From the NCBI RefSeq assembly GCF_030689685.1, contig NZ_JAUYEY010000089.1, forward strand, positions 1-37,062: a stretch of DNA of 37,062 nucleotides, written 5' to 3'. Shown here in pieces: positions 17,725-27,842 of this stretch. The stretch comes from Polaromonas sp. GTDB lineage: Bacteria > Pseudomonadota > Gammaproteobacteria > Burkholderiales > Burkholderiaceae_C. Under the pieces are notes generated by a model. It saw only the letters and a list, made by a program, of their open reading frames with translations, made no database searches and had not been told where the DNA came from. Position numbers and translations under genes: made by a program. The first letter of the stretch is position 1. Every line of letters begins with the position of its first letter.

Positions 17725-18369
17725 TCATGGTTTTGGGCGGGTGGTACCTGACTCTAGCTGACGTGCCGCATCCCAGTCAGGGCCATCAAACCACGCATTG
17801 CCCAGCAAGTAGGCGCGCAGCATGGGCAAGGCGTCCAGGCCCCAGAACAACTTGCCGTCAACCGCGATGGTGGGCACACCAAACACGCCCTGCCTGATGG
17901 CTTCATCGGTATGCGCCTTCAGGTCAGCCTTGACCTCCACGCTGCCGGGCGCGCGTGGCGGCGCCAGCAGCGCCGTCATCTGGTCCAGGCGTGACGCGTC
18001 AGCCGCGTCCGCACCGCCGCACCACACATGCCGCAGCAGCGTCTCGCACACATAGCGGTTCGGCGTGCCTTTTGCACCGCAGGCCACAGCCAGGCGCAGC
18101 AGGGGCAAGGGGTTGAAGGGATGCAGCGCTGGCAACTGGAGCGCGACGCCTTGCTCGCGCGCCATCCACAGCACCTGGCGGTAAGTCCATTCGCGTTTGC
18201 CGACAATCTCGGCCGGGCCGAGTTGCCCATGGTGTTTCAGCAGGCCGGCAAACAGCAGCGGCTTGTAGGTGACGCTGTAGCTGATGCCCTTGAGCGCTTC
18301 CGGCAATTTCTCGAACGCCAGGTAGGCATAGGGCGAGATGAAGTCAAGGTAGAAGGTGATGTGTTTCAT
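17725..18369 (-). CDS. 2-hydroxychromene-2-carboxylate isomerase / DsbA-fold (kappa-GST-like) protein
   Basis: This is a 214-residue thioredoxin-fold protein of the HCCA isomerase group. It starts with ITFYLDFISPYAYLAFEKLP, where the S-P-Y-A-Y segment replaces the Cys pair of true DsbA and supplies the glutathione-binding Ser. It continues with an all-helical insertion (REWTYRQVLWMAREQG, HPFNPLPLLRLAVA) and ends with GVFGVPTIAVDGKLFWGLDALPMLRAYL, the cis-Pro strand VPT and the F-W-G-x-D tail typical of the family. Relatives isomerise an aromatic-ring breakdown product using glutathione, but the true substrate here is unknown. ATG 18369 or 18375 could be the start. It lies about 30 bp downstream of the YbaK-DUF1289 gene, likely co-transcribed. 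Confidence 0.85.
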   Translation of the reverse strand: MKHITFYLDFISPYAYLAFEKLPEALKGISYSVTYKPLLFAGLLKHHGQLGPAEIVGKREWTYRQVLWMAREQGVALQLPALHPFNPLPLLRLAVACGAKGTPNRYVCETLLRHVWCGGADAADASRLDQMTALLAPPRAPGSVEVKADLKAHTDEAIRQGVFGVPTIAVDGKLFWGLDALPMLRAYLLGNAWFDGPDWDAARQLESGTTRPKP

Positions 18370-18397
18370 GAGCAATACCCATCACGCGTGGGAAGCA

Positions 18398-19168
18398 TCA
18401 AGCCTGCAGCGCAACAATGCGCTGTTCAATCAGGTTCCAGACCGCGCGTTTGCCGCCATCGCTGGTCTGGCTCCAACCGGCGATCTCGTCGCGTGTGCGA
18501 AAGCAGCCTTCGCACCACCCCGTGCGCGCGCTCATGCGGCATACCGAGATGCAGGGCGATGGAAGATTGAGGGCCTCAGCCCTTATCTGGTGGGCATGTG
18601 CAGCTACTAAATCAATAGCATGTTGCTGCGACACCTGTGCCTGCACCGGGTCCACTACCACGTCAGCCACCGGCGCACCCGTCAGGTCCACCAACTGCTG
18701 CGGGCTCAGCTTGAACACGCCGTGCGGATGGCCCGCCGCCGCCCAGATCTCTTCAAAACGAAACAGGCTCTGGTCGATCAGCGTGACCAGCGGCGTGGCG
18801 TGCGCCAGCGGCGAGACGCCGCCTATCGAAAATCCGGTACGCGCCTTGACGAACTCTGCGTCGGCCCGGCCGAGGCGTTTTCCGTCAGGGCAAGCCAGGG
18901 CCTCGACCTTGCGCTCGTCGACCCGCTGGTCGCCAGCGGTGATGACCAGCACAGCGGCGTCATCCGACTTGCGGCGGAAGATGATGCTCTTGGCAATCTG
19001 GCCGAGCATGATGCCCAGCGCATCGGCCGCCTGCTGCGCCGTGCGCGCCGCATCGTCGAGCATCATGGGCGAATGCGGATGGCCATGTTTTTCCAGCATC
19101 GCGGTGACCCGCTGCACGCCTTCAGGAAGCACCTTGAGCTCACTGCGGCACACGTTATAAGCCCCCAC
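18398..19168 (-). CDS. YbaK/EbsC deacylase-like domain fused to DUF1289
   Basis: This is a 256-residue two-domain protein. Residues about 13-180 are a YbaK/aminoacyl-tRNA deacylase domain (LPEGVQRVTAMLEKHGHPHS, GQIAKSIIFRRKSDDAAVLVI, FSIGGVSPLAHATPLVTLID, the G-G-V-x-P catalytic-pocket segment). Residues about 205-245 are a DUF1289 domain with its four-Cys pattern PCISVCRMSARTGWCEGCFRTRDEIAGWS. YbaK-type proteins clear mischarged tRNAs; DUF1289 is a small, possibly metal-binding domain of unknown role. The linker (about 184-201) is encoded by a family A repeat. The start is uncertain: GTG 19168 is the longest, but GTG 19132 (just before LPEGV) fits homology better. It lies downstream of the HMG-CoA lyase gene. 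Confidence 0.82.
   Translation of the reverse strand: MGAYNVCRSELKVLPEGVQRVTAMLEKHGHPHSPMMLDDAARTAQQAADALGIMLGQIAKSIIFRRKSDDAAVLVITAGDQRVDERKVEALACPDGKRLGRADAEFVKARTGFSIGGVSPLAHATPLVTLIDQSLFRFEEIWAAAGHPHGVFKLSPQQLVDLTGAPVADVVVDPVQAQVSQQHAIDLVAAHAHQIRAEALNLPSPCISVCRMSARTGWCEGCFRTRDEIAGWSQTSDGGKRAVWNLIEQRIVALQA
18567..18620 (-). repeat. interspersed repeat, family A, forming the YbaK-DUF1289 linker
   Basis: Read on the minus strand: GCTATTGATTTAGTAGCTGC, then AGATAAGGGCTGAGGCCCTC. This is the cleanest copy of the family in the window. It encodes AIDLVAAHAHQIRAEAL and lies exactly between the two domains. Confidence 0.8.
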
Positions 19169-19192
19169 GTTCGCGCACTGCGTGTCGCTCTC

Positions 19193-19262
19193 TGCCCCCC
19201 GAGAGGGCCGCTGCGCCTGCGGCCCGGCGAAGCCGGTTCTGCGGCCCCTGCTTGAAGGGGAA
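19193..19262. repeat. intergenic copy of repeat family D (GCCCCCCGAGxGGGC...GGGGCGGCCC type)
   Basis: CTGCCCCCCGAGAGGGCCGC, then TGCGGCCCGGCGAAGCCGGT, then GGGGAAG. The GCCCCCCGAG block matches the copy translated inside the carboxylase alpha gene at 22321-22394. It sits between the YbaK-DUF1289 gene and the HMG-CoA lyase gene. Confidence 0.6.
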
Positions 19263-19297
19263 GTTGCCTCCGCGTTTTTTGCTCAACGCCGCGCGCA

Positions 19298-20206
19298 TCA
19301 ACCGGCCCTCTTGTTGAGCAAGGCCGTCGCCGCACGCGAATTGGGCTTGCGCTCCAGGAAGTCGCTGATGAACTTGCCGGCATCGATCAGTTTGTCCAGG
19401 TCGATGCCGGTCTCTATGCCCATGCCCTGCAGCATGTAGACCACGTCTTCGGTGGCCACGTTACCGGTGGCGCCCTTGGCATACGGGCAGCCACCGAGGC
19501 CGGCCGACGAGGTGTCGTACTGCCAGATGCCCATCTGCAGGCTGGCCAGCGTGTTGCCCAGCGCCTGGCCGTAGGTGTCGTGAAAATGCCCGGAGATATC
19601 GTCGACGCCGTAATGCTGCAGCGCCGCTTCCATGGCGCGCTCGACCTTGACCGGCGTGCCCACGCCAATGGTGTCGGCCACGCCGATGTGCTGGACACCG
19701 ATCTCCCTGAGCAGGCGGGCGACCATGGCGACGCGTTCCGGCGCAATCTCACCTTCGTAAGGGCAACCCACAGCGCAGGAAATCGCGCCGCGCACATAGA
19801 TGTTGTTCGCACGCGCCGCTTCAGCCACCGGCCGAAACCGCTCGATGCTTTCGGAAATCGAGCAGTTGATGTTGCGCTGGCTGAAAGCCTCGCTGGCGGC
19901 TGCGAACACCACGATCTCGTCGGGCTTCGACAACACCGCCGCCTCAAAACCCTTCATGTTGGGCGTCAGCACCGAATAACGCACGCCTGGCTTGCGCGTG
20001 ATGCCGGCCATGACCTCGGCGGCATCGGCCATCTGCGGCACCCATTTGGGCGAGACAAAACTGGTGACCTCGATCTCAGTGAGGCCGGCGTCCTGCAGGC
20101 GGTGCACGAGCTCGATCTTGACCGCCGCAGGCACTGGCGCCTTTTCGTTCTGCAGACCGTCGCGCGGGCCGACATCGACGATTTTGATTTTGGATGGATA
20201 TTTCAT
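19298..20206 (-). CDS. liuE: hydroxymethylglutaryl-CoA lyase
   Basis: This is a 302-residue TIM-barrel lyase (also called MvaB) that splits HMG-CoA into acetoacetate and acetyl-CoA, the last step of leucine breakdown. Signatures are IVDVGPRDGLQNEK (metal Asp and catalytic Arg), EVTSFVSPKWVPQMAD, SVLTPNMKGFE, AISCAVGCPYEG, the metal-binding GHFHDTYG and the catalytic-Cys loop GLGGCPYAKGATGNVATEDV. The C-terminus is complete. ATG 20206 (MKYPSK) is chosen; the ghrA stop lies four bases upstream, so the genes are tightly coupled. It is the final catabolic enzyme of the minus-strand cluster that begins with the carboxylase beta gene. Confidence 0.93.
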   Translation of the reverse strand: MKYPSKIKIVDVGPRDGLQNEKAPVPAAVKIELVHRLQDAGLTEIEVTSFVSPKWVPQMADAAEVMAGITRKPGVRYSVLTPNMKGFEAAVLSKPDEIVVFAAASEAFSQRNINCSISESIERFRPVAEAARANNIYVRGAISCAVGCPYEGEIAPERVAMVARLLREIGVQHIGVADTIGVGTPVKVERAMEAALQHYGVDDISGHFHDTYGQALGNTLASLQMGIWQYDTSSAGLGGCPYAKGATGNVATEDVVYMLQGMGIETGIDLDKLIDAGKFISDFLERKPNSRAATALLNKRAG

Positions 20207-20210
20207 AAGC

Positions 20211-21140
20211 TCAGTATCCTTTTTTCGGGTCAACCACACCGGCAAGGCTGCTTATCGGCGTCCCGTTTTCCACGGCCCTGATTTTCCCGGCGATCTGCGC
20301 AATGGTTTCCTCACGCAGCGTACGCGCCGAGGTGTGCGGCGTGATGTTGATTTTCGTGTGTTTCCAGAAAGCGTGCTCCGCAGGCAGCGGCTCGGCGCGA
20401 AACACGTCCAGCATGGCCCCGGCAATGTGGCCGTTGTTGATCAGCGCGATCAGGTCTTCGTCCACCAGATGCGCGCCGCGCGCCACGTTGATGACATAGG
20501 CGCCGGGCTGCAGCTTCGAGAGCGTGTCCCGGTTCATGATGTTTGTTGTCTCCGGTGTCAGCGGCAGCAGGCAGACCAGGATACGTGTGGCTGCCAGGAA
20601 ATCCGCCATGCCCGCATCCCCTGAAAAACATTGAACACCTTTAACATTTTTGGGTGAACGGCTCCAGCCTTTTACCGGAAAGTCAAACTGCGCCAGCGTG
20701 CGCGCCACGCGGTCGCCCAGCACACCCAGCCCCATCACACCCACCGGAAAGTCGGCACGCAGGTGCGGCTTGCGGTAAGACCATTTGCCGCCAACGATGT
20801 CGGCCTCGTAACCATCAAACTCGCGAAAATGCCGGATCACCGCATGGCTCACATACTCGGCCATCTGCACCGACATGCCGGCATCGTCAAGCCGCACCAC
20901 CAAGGCCTTGGGCGGCAGCTTGAGTTTCAGCAGGGCATCAACGCCGGCGCCGATGTTGAACAGCGCCTTGAGCTGCGGCTGCTCGTCGAGGAACTGCTGC
21001 GGCGGTGTCCAGACCACCCCAAAGTCAGCCGGTGGCGCGCCAGGCGCCCAGTCCTCAACACTTTCTGCGGGAAACTCCGCACGCAGGCCGGCGACCCAGG
21101 GCTCGGCCTTGGCGCCGGTGCAACAAAAAAGAATATTCAT
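20211..21140 (-). CDS. ghrA: glyoxylate/hydroxypyruvate reductase A-like D-2-hydroxyacid dehydrogenase
   Basis: This is a 309-residue NAD(P)-dependent dehydrogenase of the GhrA group. The N-terminal half has LKALFNIGAGVDALL; the Rossmann loop is VGVMGLGVLGDRVARTLAQF; the catalytic segments are INVARGAHLVDEDLI (Arg), GAMLDVFRAEPLPAEHAFW (Glu) and INITPHTSARTL (His). The family reduces glyoxylate and hydroxypyruvate; the actual substrate may be another 2-keto acid. ATG 21140 (MNILFCC) is chosen by homology. It sits between the carboxylase alpha gene and the HMG-CoA lyase gene, 43 and 4 bases from them, so it shares their transcript although it has no obvious step in leucine breakdown. Confidence 0.87.
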   Translation of the reverse strand: MNILFCCTGAKAEPWVAGLRAEFPAESVEDWAPGAPPADFGVVWTPPQQFLDEQPQLKALFNIGAGVDALLKLKLPPKALVVRLDDAGMSVQMAEYVSHAVIRHFREFDGYEADIVGGKWSYRKPHLRADFPVGVMGLGVLGDRVARTLAQFDFPVKGWSRSPKNVKGVQCFSGDAGMADFLAATRILVCLLPLTPETTNIMNRDTLSKLQPGAYVINVARGAHLVDEDLIALINNGHIAGAMLDVFRAEPLPAEHAFWKHTKINITPHTSARTLREETIAQIAGKIRAVENGTPISSLAGVVDPKKGY

Positions 21141-21183
21141 GGCCTCAATTGTGCCGCCACCGTGCCCCGCAAGTTGCCGGCCC

Positions 21184-23248
<2,065 letters not shown>

Positions 23249-23256
<8 letters not shown>

Positions 23257-23374
23257 GGTGGGCGTCCGCGGTGAAATCGCCTGCGCACGCTTCGCGTGCC
23301 ATGCAATGTAGCTTCGCTGCTGCGCCGCTTTGCGGCTGGTCACTGCGGTTGGCGATCAGAATTTTCTTAAACAT
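23249..23374 (-). CDS. short upstream ORF made from a duplicated liuD 5' end
   Basis: This is a 41-codon frame that begins MFKKILIANR, the same ten residues as LiuD, from a near copy of the gene start (23342-23374 versus 23223-23256, over 85% identical by eye). It then runs through an 88-base hairpin-rich insert in another frame and stops at a TAA lying within ATGTTTAA, the first bases of the real gene. The ORF start lies one base after the DUF4126 stop. It could act as a leader that hands ribosomes to liuD by stop-restart coupling, or be a harmless scar of a repeat insertion. I cannot tell whether a peptide is made. Confidence 0.4.
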
Positions 23375-23375
23375 G

Positions 23376-24041
23376 TCAGTCGTTCTTTTTTGAAAAAGGA
23401 AATTTCAGGGTGAAGGCCGGTGCCGGCCCGCTGTCGGGTTGGCCGCTGAAAATGCGGGCCACACGCACAAACAGTTGCCGCAGAAAACGCCAGCAGGTTC
23501 GGATCAGCCAGACACTGAGCACCAGCACCAGAACCAGCACGCCGACAAACACCAGCGGATACGCAATGGCCAGCCACAGGCCCGCCGGCACCAGGCTGTC
23601 CTCCACCAACGAAGCGCCCACATTGCTGAACGGTTCGGGCGAGGTGTTGATAGCCGCGCGCGTTGTGGCCTTGGCAGTGTGGCTGGTGGCGGCCAGCGTG
23701 CCGCCCATCAGCGCGGCCACCAACGCCATCAGCCCGCTGTCGGCGCCGAAAACACCGGCCGCCAGCGCCGCGCCGGCAGGAATACGGATGACGGTGTGCA
23801 CCACGTCCCACAGCGAGTCCAGCCCCGGAATCTTGTCGGCAAAAAACTCGACGAACACCATGAAACCGCTGGCGCCCAGCACCACCGGGTGTGCCAGCAG
23901 GTGCAGGCCTTGCGGCAAGGGGATCCAGCCCATGAAACCGGCCAGCCCCGTCAGCAGCACCACCAGGTAGAGCCGCACGCCACTGGCCCAGCCGAGCGCG
24001 CCGGCCAGGGCGATCAGTTGCGCGGTGTCCATGGTTTGCAT
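23376..24041 (-). CDS. DUF4126 integral membrane protein
   Basis: This is a 221-residue protein with about five hydrophobic segments. The family patterns are LALAGALGWASGVRLYLVVLLTGL near the start, LLAHPVVLGASGFMVFVEFFADKIPGLDSLWD, then IPAGAALAAGV and the small-residue-rich GLMALVAALMGGTLAATSHTAKATTRAAIN. These are the conserved parts of DUF4126, an uncharacterised bacterial membrane family. The end is basic and Pro-rich with a lysine tail. The start is ATG 24041 or the second Met at 24032. Its first codon abuts the stop of the alpha/beta hydrolase gene, so it is part of the same transcript. Role unknown. Confidence 0.8.
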   Translation of the reverse strand: MQTMDTAQLIALAGALGWASGVRLYLVVLLTGLAGFMGWIPLPQGLHLLAHPVVLGASGFMVFVEFFADKIPGLDSLWDVVHTVIRIPAGAALAAGVFGADSGLMALVAALMGGTLAATSHTAKATTRAAINTSPEPFSNVGASLVEDSLVPAGLWLAIAYPLVFVGVLVLVLVLSVWLIRTCWRFLRQLFVRVARIFSGQPDSGPAPAFTLKFPFSKKND

Positions 24042-25187
24042 CTACACCCCCTCCGTCCACACCACGTCGTCATCGACCGAATAGAGCTTGCAATCTGTCT
24101 TGGCGAAACGCTTGCAGTTGTCGAGTGCTCGTCTGAGCGGGTCTTCACCGCCATCGGCCCAGGCCCAGGCTCCGCTAGGCCCAATGGCAAATGCCCTGGG
24201 GACCAGCTTGGTGAGGTAGACCTTGTAGCCGTTGCGGCCCGACTCCTTGACGTGAGGCAATCGGGTTTCGTCCTCCAGGGGTGCAAAAGATGTCTTCGGC
24301 GGGATGGGCGTCAACCCGGCAGTCTTGTACTTCGAAAACTCCGCTTGCGGCTCGCTGGGCAGCCCTACAGCGGCCAGCAATCGGGTAACTTCTGGCTGCC
24401 AAATCGGTGCGCCAGCCCGCGAGCCAAACATAGAATGCGCATCCGAGCCAAACTTGCCAAAAGCGATCAGCTTCGCCTTGCCTCCTGCAGCGTTGTAGCG
24501 TGCAAACATCGCCTGGAATGTATCGGTGTTGAAGTAGCTGTCGTTATCACCATAAAACCATAGCGACGGCAGGCGGGTTTCTTTTCCATAGTCGGCTGCG
24601 GCCCGGGCAAGCCCTCCCTCCCAGTCGATACAACCTTCCTGTCGCAGCCCGCCAGCAAAGTTCACCAGTGCTTTCACACCCGGATAGTTTTGCGGGCCAA
24701 AGGCAAGCGTGGTCCAACCCCCGTGCGATTGACCCACTACGACAACGCGCTGGCTGTCTGCCCATGGCTGGGCTGTCACGTGGTCGAGCACCGCTTTCAC
24801 GTCAGATGCCTGAACCCTTCCGTTGCTTTCGACATTGCAGCCGCCACCGATGTAGCTGCCCCCTGATTTGGAGAAGCCCTGCCGCATGGGCACCACCACC
24901 GCGTACCCGCGCTGCATGAAGTAGCGGGCAGCCAGCGCGGGCCGGTACCGCGACTGGAAACGGGGATCGCCCAGGGCTTTTCCATGATTGATCACTGCTA
25001 TCGGGAAAGGGCCGGGACCGTCGGGTTTGTAGAGCGTGGTCTCCAACTCTAGCGTGAACAGCCCCGCCTTGGGCACCTGAATCACCACTTCATTGATTGA
25101 CTCGTTAAGCTCTGCGGGCTGTGCCCGCAGCTGGAGTGGTGCGCCAGCCAGCAGGGCAACAAGCAGGGTCAGTGTTTTTTTATCCAT
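24042..25187 (-). CDS. exported alpha/beta hydrolase (dienelactone hydrolase/peptidase-like)
   Basis: This is a 381-residue protein with a signal peptide (residues 1-22, ending LQLRAQ). The hydrolase fold is seen in FPIAVINHGKALGDPRFQSR (oxyanion-hole strand with HG), YAVVVPMRQGFSKSGGSY, the nucleophile elbow VVVGQSHGGWTTL (Ser in G-x-S-x-G), and LPSLWFYGDNDSYFN (acid strand). A His for the triad is likely in FGSDAHSMFG. The last 130 residues form a separate domain with several Cys and a tail KLYSVDDDVVWTEGV of a type found in secreted proteins with an extra C-terminal module. The substrate is unknown. It sits inside the catabolic cluster, 18 bases after the enoyl-CoA hydratase gene, perhaps as an esterase or thioesterase feeding the pathway. 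Confidence 0.8.
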   Translation of the reverse strand: MDKKTLTLLVALLAGAPLQLRAQPAELNESINEVVIQVPKAGLFTLELETTLYKPDGPGPFPIAVINHGKALGDPRFQSRYRPALAARYFMQRGYAVVVPMRQGFSKSGGSYIGGGCNVESNGRVQASDVKAVLDHVTAQPWADSQRVVVVGQSHGGWTTLAFGPQNYPGVKALVNFAGGLRQEGCIDWEGGLARAAADYGKETRLPSLWFYGDNDSYFNTDTFQAMFARYNAAGGKAKLIAFGKFGSDAHSMFGSRAGAPIWQPEVTRLLAAVGLPSEPQAEFSKYKTAGLTPIPPKTSFAPLEDETRLPHVKESGRNGYKVYLTKLVPRAFAIGPSGAWAWADGGEDPLRRALDNCKRFAKTDCKLYSVDDDVVWTEGV

Positions 25188-25205
25188 GGCTGATGAGTTG
25201 GGTGT

Positions 25206-25991
25206 TCAGGCAGACAGCAACCAGCTCGGCTTGCGCTTCTGCAAAAACGACTGCACGCCCTCGCGTCCCTCGGGGCTGACGCGGATGTCGGCAATGCCTT
25301 CAACCGTCATCTGGATCAGCGACGGCGTGATCTCCTGCTGCGCCACGTCCTGCACCAGCATCTTGCACAGCTTCACAGCCTCCGGGCCCGCGTTGACCAG
25401 CGCTTTTGCGAGTTCCGCCACCTTGGCATCAAGTTCTGCGGCAAGCACCACCACATGCACAAAACCGATGCGCAGGGCCTCGGCCGCATCAAAACGTTCG
25501 GCTGTTAAAAAATAACGGTGCGCCGCACGCGCGCCCATGGCGCGGATCACGTAAGGGCTGATGGTCGCGGGAATCAGGCCTAACTTCACCTCGCTCAGGC
25601 AATACCCGGCCGTATCCACCGACACAGCGATGTCGCAGGCCGCCACCAGCCCGGTGCCGCCGGCATACACATCGCCCTGCACTTTCGCAATCGTCGGTTT
25701 CGGGCAGGCGTAAATCACACGCAGCATCTCGGCCAGCGCACCGGCGTCAGCGACATTTTCGTCGCGCGTGTAGTCGGCCATGCGTTTCATCCAGTTCAGG
25801 TCGGCGCCAGCGCAAAAAGCCGTGCCATTGGCGGCTAGCACGATGCAGCGCACTTCCTCGCGTTTTCCGAGCTCGATGAACACCGCCGTCAGTTCAGCGA
25901 TCACCTCGTCGTTGAAGGCGTTGCGGACCTCGGGCCGGTTCAGCGTGACGGTGGAAACGCCGCCGCCGAAAGTCAATTCAAGGTGTTTCAT
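25206..25991 (-). CDS. liuC: enoyl-CoA hydratase/isomerase, probably methylglutaconyl-CoA hydratase
   Basis: This is a 261-residue crotonase. Signatures are VSTVTLNRPEVRNAFNDEV, the first oxyanion segment AANGTAFCAGADLNWMKRM (with the A-G-A-D-L-x-W-M pattern common in AUH-type hydratases), PTIAKVQGDVYAGGTGLVAACDIAV, and LSEVKLGLIPATISPYVIRAMG, where Glu follows the E-V-x-x-G-L-I-P-A pattern. The family hydrates 3-methylglutaconyl-CoA to HMG-CoA, the step between the carboxylase and HMG-CoA lyase found in the same cluster. ATG 25991 (MKHLEL) matches the family start and follows the acyl-CoA dehydrogenase stop by 14 bases. Confidence 0.85.
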   Translation of the reverse strand: MKHLELTFGGGVSTVTLNRPEVRNAFNDEVIAELTAVFIELGKREEVRCIVLAANGTAFCAGADLNWMKRMADYTRDENVADAGALAEMLRVIYACPKPTIAKVQGDVYAGGTGLVAACDIAVSVDTAGYCLSEVKLGLIPATISPYVIRAMGARAAHRYFLTAERFDAAEALRIGFVHVVVLAAELDAKVAELAKALVNAGPEAVKLCKMLVQDVAQQEITPSLIQMTVEGIADIRVSPEGREGVQSFLQKRKPSWLLSA

Positions 25992-26005
25992 TAGGTGGGT
26001 CCATC

Positions 26006-27139
26006 TCAGTAGCGTTTGGCAACTTCTTCCAGCATCACTTCTGTCGCGCCGCCACCAATCGCCAGCACGCGCGCATCGCGCCACAGCCGTTCAATAGCTG
26101 TCTCGCGAATGAACCCCATGCCGCCATGAAACTGCTGGCAGGTCTGCACCACCTCGTTGACCAGCTCGCCGGTCAAGGCCTTGAGCATGGAGACGTCCTG
26201 CACAATGTCGTGGCCCTGGGTCACGCGCCAGGCGCAGTGGTACATGAAGGCGCGTGCGGCTCGCGTCTTGGCGTCCAGCATGGCCAGGCGCTGGCGTATC
26301 ACCTGCTGGTCCCACAGCGGCCCGCCAAATGCGTGGCGCTGACGCACGTAGTCGAGCGTGAGCTTGAGCGCCTGCTGGCAATGGCCCACAGCCATTGCGC
26401 CCAGGGCGATGCGCTCGGTCTGGAAGTTTTTCATCACCGAATAAAAACCTTTGCCTTCCTCGCCCAGCAGGTTACCGGCGGGAATGCGCACATTGTCGAA
26501 AATCAGCTCGGCCGTGTCCGACGACAACCAGCCGGTTTTTTTCAATGCCCGCCCGACAGTAAAGCCCGGCGTGTTCTTCTCGACAATGAACATCGAGATG
26601 TCGCGCTTGCCCGGCCCGGTTTTCGCCGCGACGAAGTACAGATCGGCGTGCACACCGTTGGTGATGAACATCTTGGTGCCGTTGAGGATCCAGCCGTCGC
26701 CATGGCGTTTGGCCGTGCTGCGTATGCCCGCCACATCCGAGCCGGCGCCCGGCTCGGTGATGCCGACTGCGGTGATCAGCTCGCCCGTTATTACCTTCTT
26801 CAAGTACTTGTCTTTCTGCGCCGCATTGCCTGCGTGATGCAGATGCGGGCTGGCCATGTCGGTATGGACCAGCACCGTGATGATGAAGCCGGCAAAGGTG
26901 GACTGCGACAGCGCCTCGGCGAACACCAGGTTGGTCATTGCGTCGGCGTCGGCACCGCCGTACTGTTCTTCGTACATCAGACCGAACAGGCCGGCCTGGC
27001 CCATGCGGCGCAGCACATCGCGCGGCACAAAGCCCTGCTCTTCCCAGGCGGCGGCGTGCGGCTCGACTTCTTTGGCGATGAAGCGCGCAATCTGGTCGCG
27101 CAAGGATTCATGTTCGGGGGTGAGGTAGATGTTTTCCAT
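26006..27139 (-). CDS. acyl-CoA dehydrogenase
   Basis: This is a 377-residue FAD enzyme. The fold markers are AVGITEPGAGSDVAGIRSTA (FAD and substrate loop), WILNGTKMFITNG, FIVEKNTPGF, LIFDNVRIPAGNLLG and QFHGGMGFIRETAIERLWRDAR. The catalytic base appears to be Glu242 in FQTERIALG, the long-chain/isovaleryl position in helix G, because the C-terminal site used by medium- and short-chain enzymes reads GGGATEV without Glu there. That end motif is closer to long-chain or citronellyl-CoA dehydrogenases than to classical isovaleryl-CoA dehydrogenase, so the substrate is open. It lies between VapC (15 bases) and the enoyl-CoA hydratase. Confidence 0.88.
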   Translation of the reverse strand: MENIYLTPEHESLRDQIARFIAKEVEPHAAAWEEQGFVPRDVLRRMGQAGLFGLMYEEQYGGADADAMTNLVFAEALSQSTFAGFIITVLVHTDMASPHLHHAGNAAQKDKYLKKVITGELITAVGITEPGAGSDVAGIRSTAKRHGDGWILNGTKMFITNGVHADLYFVAAKTGPGKRDISMFIVEKNTPGFTVGRALKKTGWLSSDTAELIFDNVRIPAGNLLGEEGKGFYSVMKNFQTERIALGAMAVGHCQQALKLTLDYVRQRHAFGGPLWDQQVIRQRLAMLDAKTRAARAFMYHCAWRVTQGHDIVQDVSMLKALTGELVNEVVQTCQQFHGGMGFIRETAIERLWRDARVLAIGGGATEVMLEEVAKRY

Positions 27140-27154
27140 ATTTGATTTTTTTGC

Positions 27155-27556
27155 TCAATGCCGCCAGCCGCGCAAGCCGCGAAGGTCTTCGAAAGCAGCG
27201 AAGTCACGATCACGATGCAGCAGCGCGTAGTCCCGCTCGATGCAAAACGTCGCCACCAGCACGTCGATGGAGCTGCGCACCGTGATGCCCTGGCCGCGCA
27301 GGCTACGGTAATGTTGCGCCGCAGCCAGCACCGTTTCATTGCCGCCGACGGACTCGACGCTGAGTGTTTGCATCAGCAGACGCGCCTGCCTGTAATCGCG
27401 CTCGTGCCTGAATCCGCGCAGCACTTCGAACAGCACCAGATCGGGCACGACCAACCTCACCTCGCCGTGATCCAGCAGCTGCTCCAGCAGTTGCGCAGCC
27501 GGCTGGTCCGCGCCATTGAAGAAGTCGATCCAGACACTCGAATCAACGACGAGCAC
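27155..27556 (-). CDS. vapC: VapC PIN-domain ribonuclease toxin
   Basis: This is a 133-residue PIN-domain protein. It begins VLVVDSSVWIDFFNG (first catalytic Asp), has LVVPDLVLFEVLRGFR (Glu in the E-V-L-R-G position), GITVRSSIDVLVATFCIERDYALLHRDRDFAAF (Asp of S-x-D and the H-x-D-x-D-F-x-x-F motif). All acidic residues of an active PIN site are present, so it should be an active RNase, usually aimed at tRNA or rRNA. The start is GTG 27556, overlapping vapB by 14 bases; the frame is open further upstream but homology begins here. It is placed between carboxylase beta and acyl-CoA dehydrogenase, an unusual location for a toxin. Confidence 0.9.
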   Translation of the reverse strand: MLVVDSSVWIDFFNGADQPAAQLLEQLLDHGEVRLVVPDLVLFEVLRGFRHERDYRQARLLMQTLSVESVGGNETVLAAAQHYRSLRGQGITVRSSIDVLVATFCIERDYALLHRDRDFAAFEDLRGLRGWRH

Positions 27557-27800
27557 GGGACTTCCTCGGCGCAGGCTCGCTCGCGACGAGCGCACCGGAG
27601 CCCTCGGCTGGCTGGGTCCAGTCAATGCTTTCGTCGCCCTCCCATTTGAGCTTGCCGCGCCACTTCAAAATCTCGCGGTAAGCGGCTTGCCGGGCGAGAA
27701 GTTTCAAACCAGCCTCGACGGCGGCCTTCTTGGTCTTGTACGGCCCGGCCTTCATCGCCTCAGCGATGAGTTGTTCGTCTATGACGATGTTGGTTCGCAT
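27543..27800 (-). CDS. vapB: VapB antitoxin
   Basis: This is an 85-residue antitoxin: MRTNIVIDEQLIAEAMKAG then KTKKAAVEAGLKLLARQAA, the short strand plus two helices of the ribbon-helix-helix VapB type. A C-terminal toxin-binding stretch KWRGKLKWEGDESIDW contains the aromatic and acidic residues usual in these partners, and the protein ends in a basic tail. The start is ATG 27800. The 42-bp gap upstream, after the carboxylase beta stop, has an AT-rich block and a TGTGT...ACACA pair (27804-27832) that may be its promoter and operator. Confidence 0.85.
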   Translation of the reverse strand: MRTNIVIDEQLIAEAMKAGPYKTKKAAVEAGLKLLARQAAYREILKWRGKLKWEGDESIDWTQPAEGSGALVASEPAPRKSRARR

Positions 27801-27842
27801 GATGTGTATAAGTACATTAAATGACACACATTCTACATGCCA

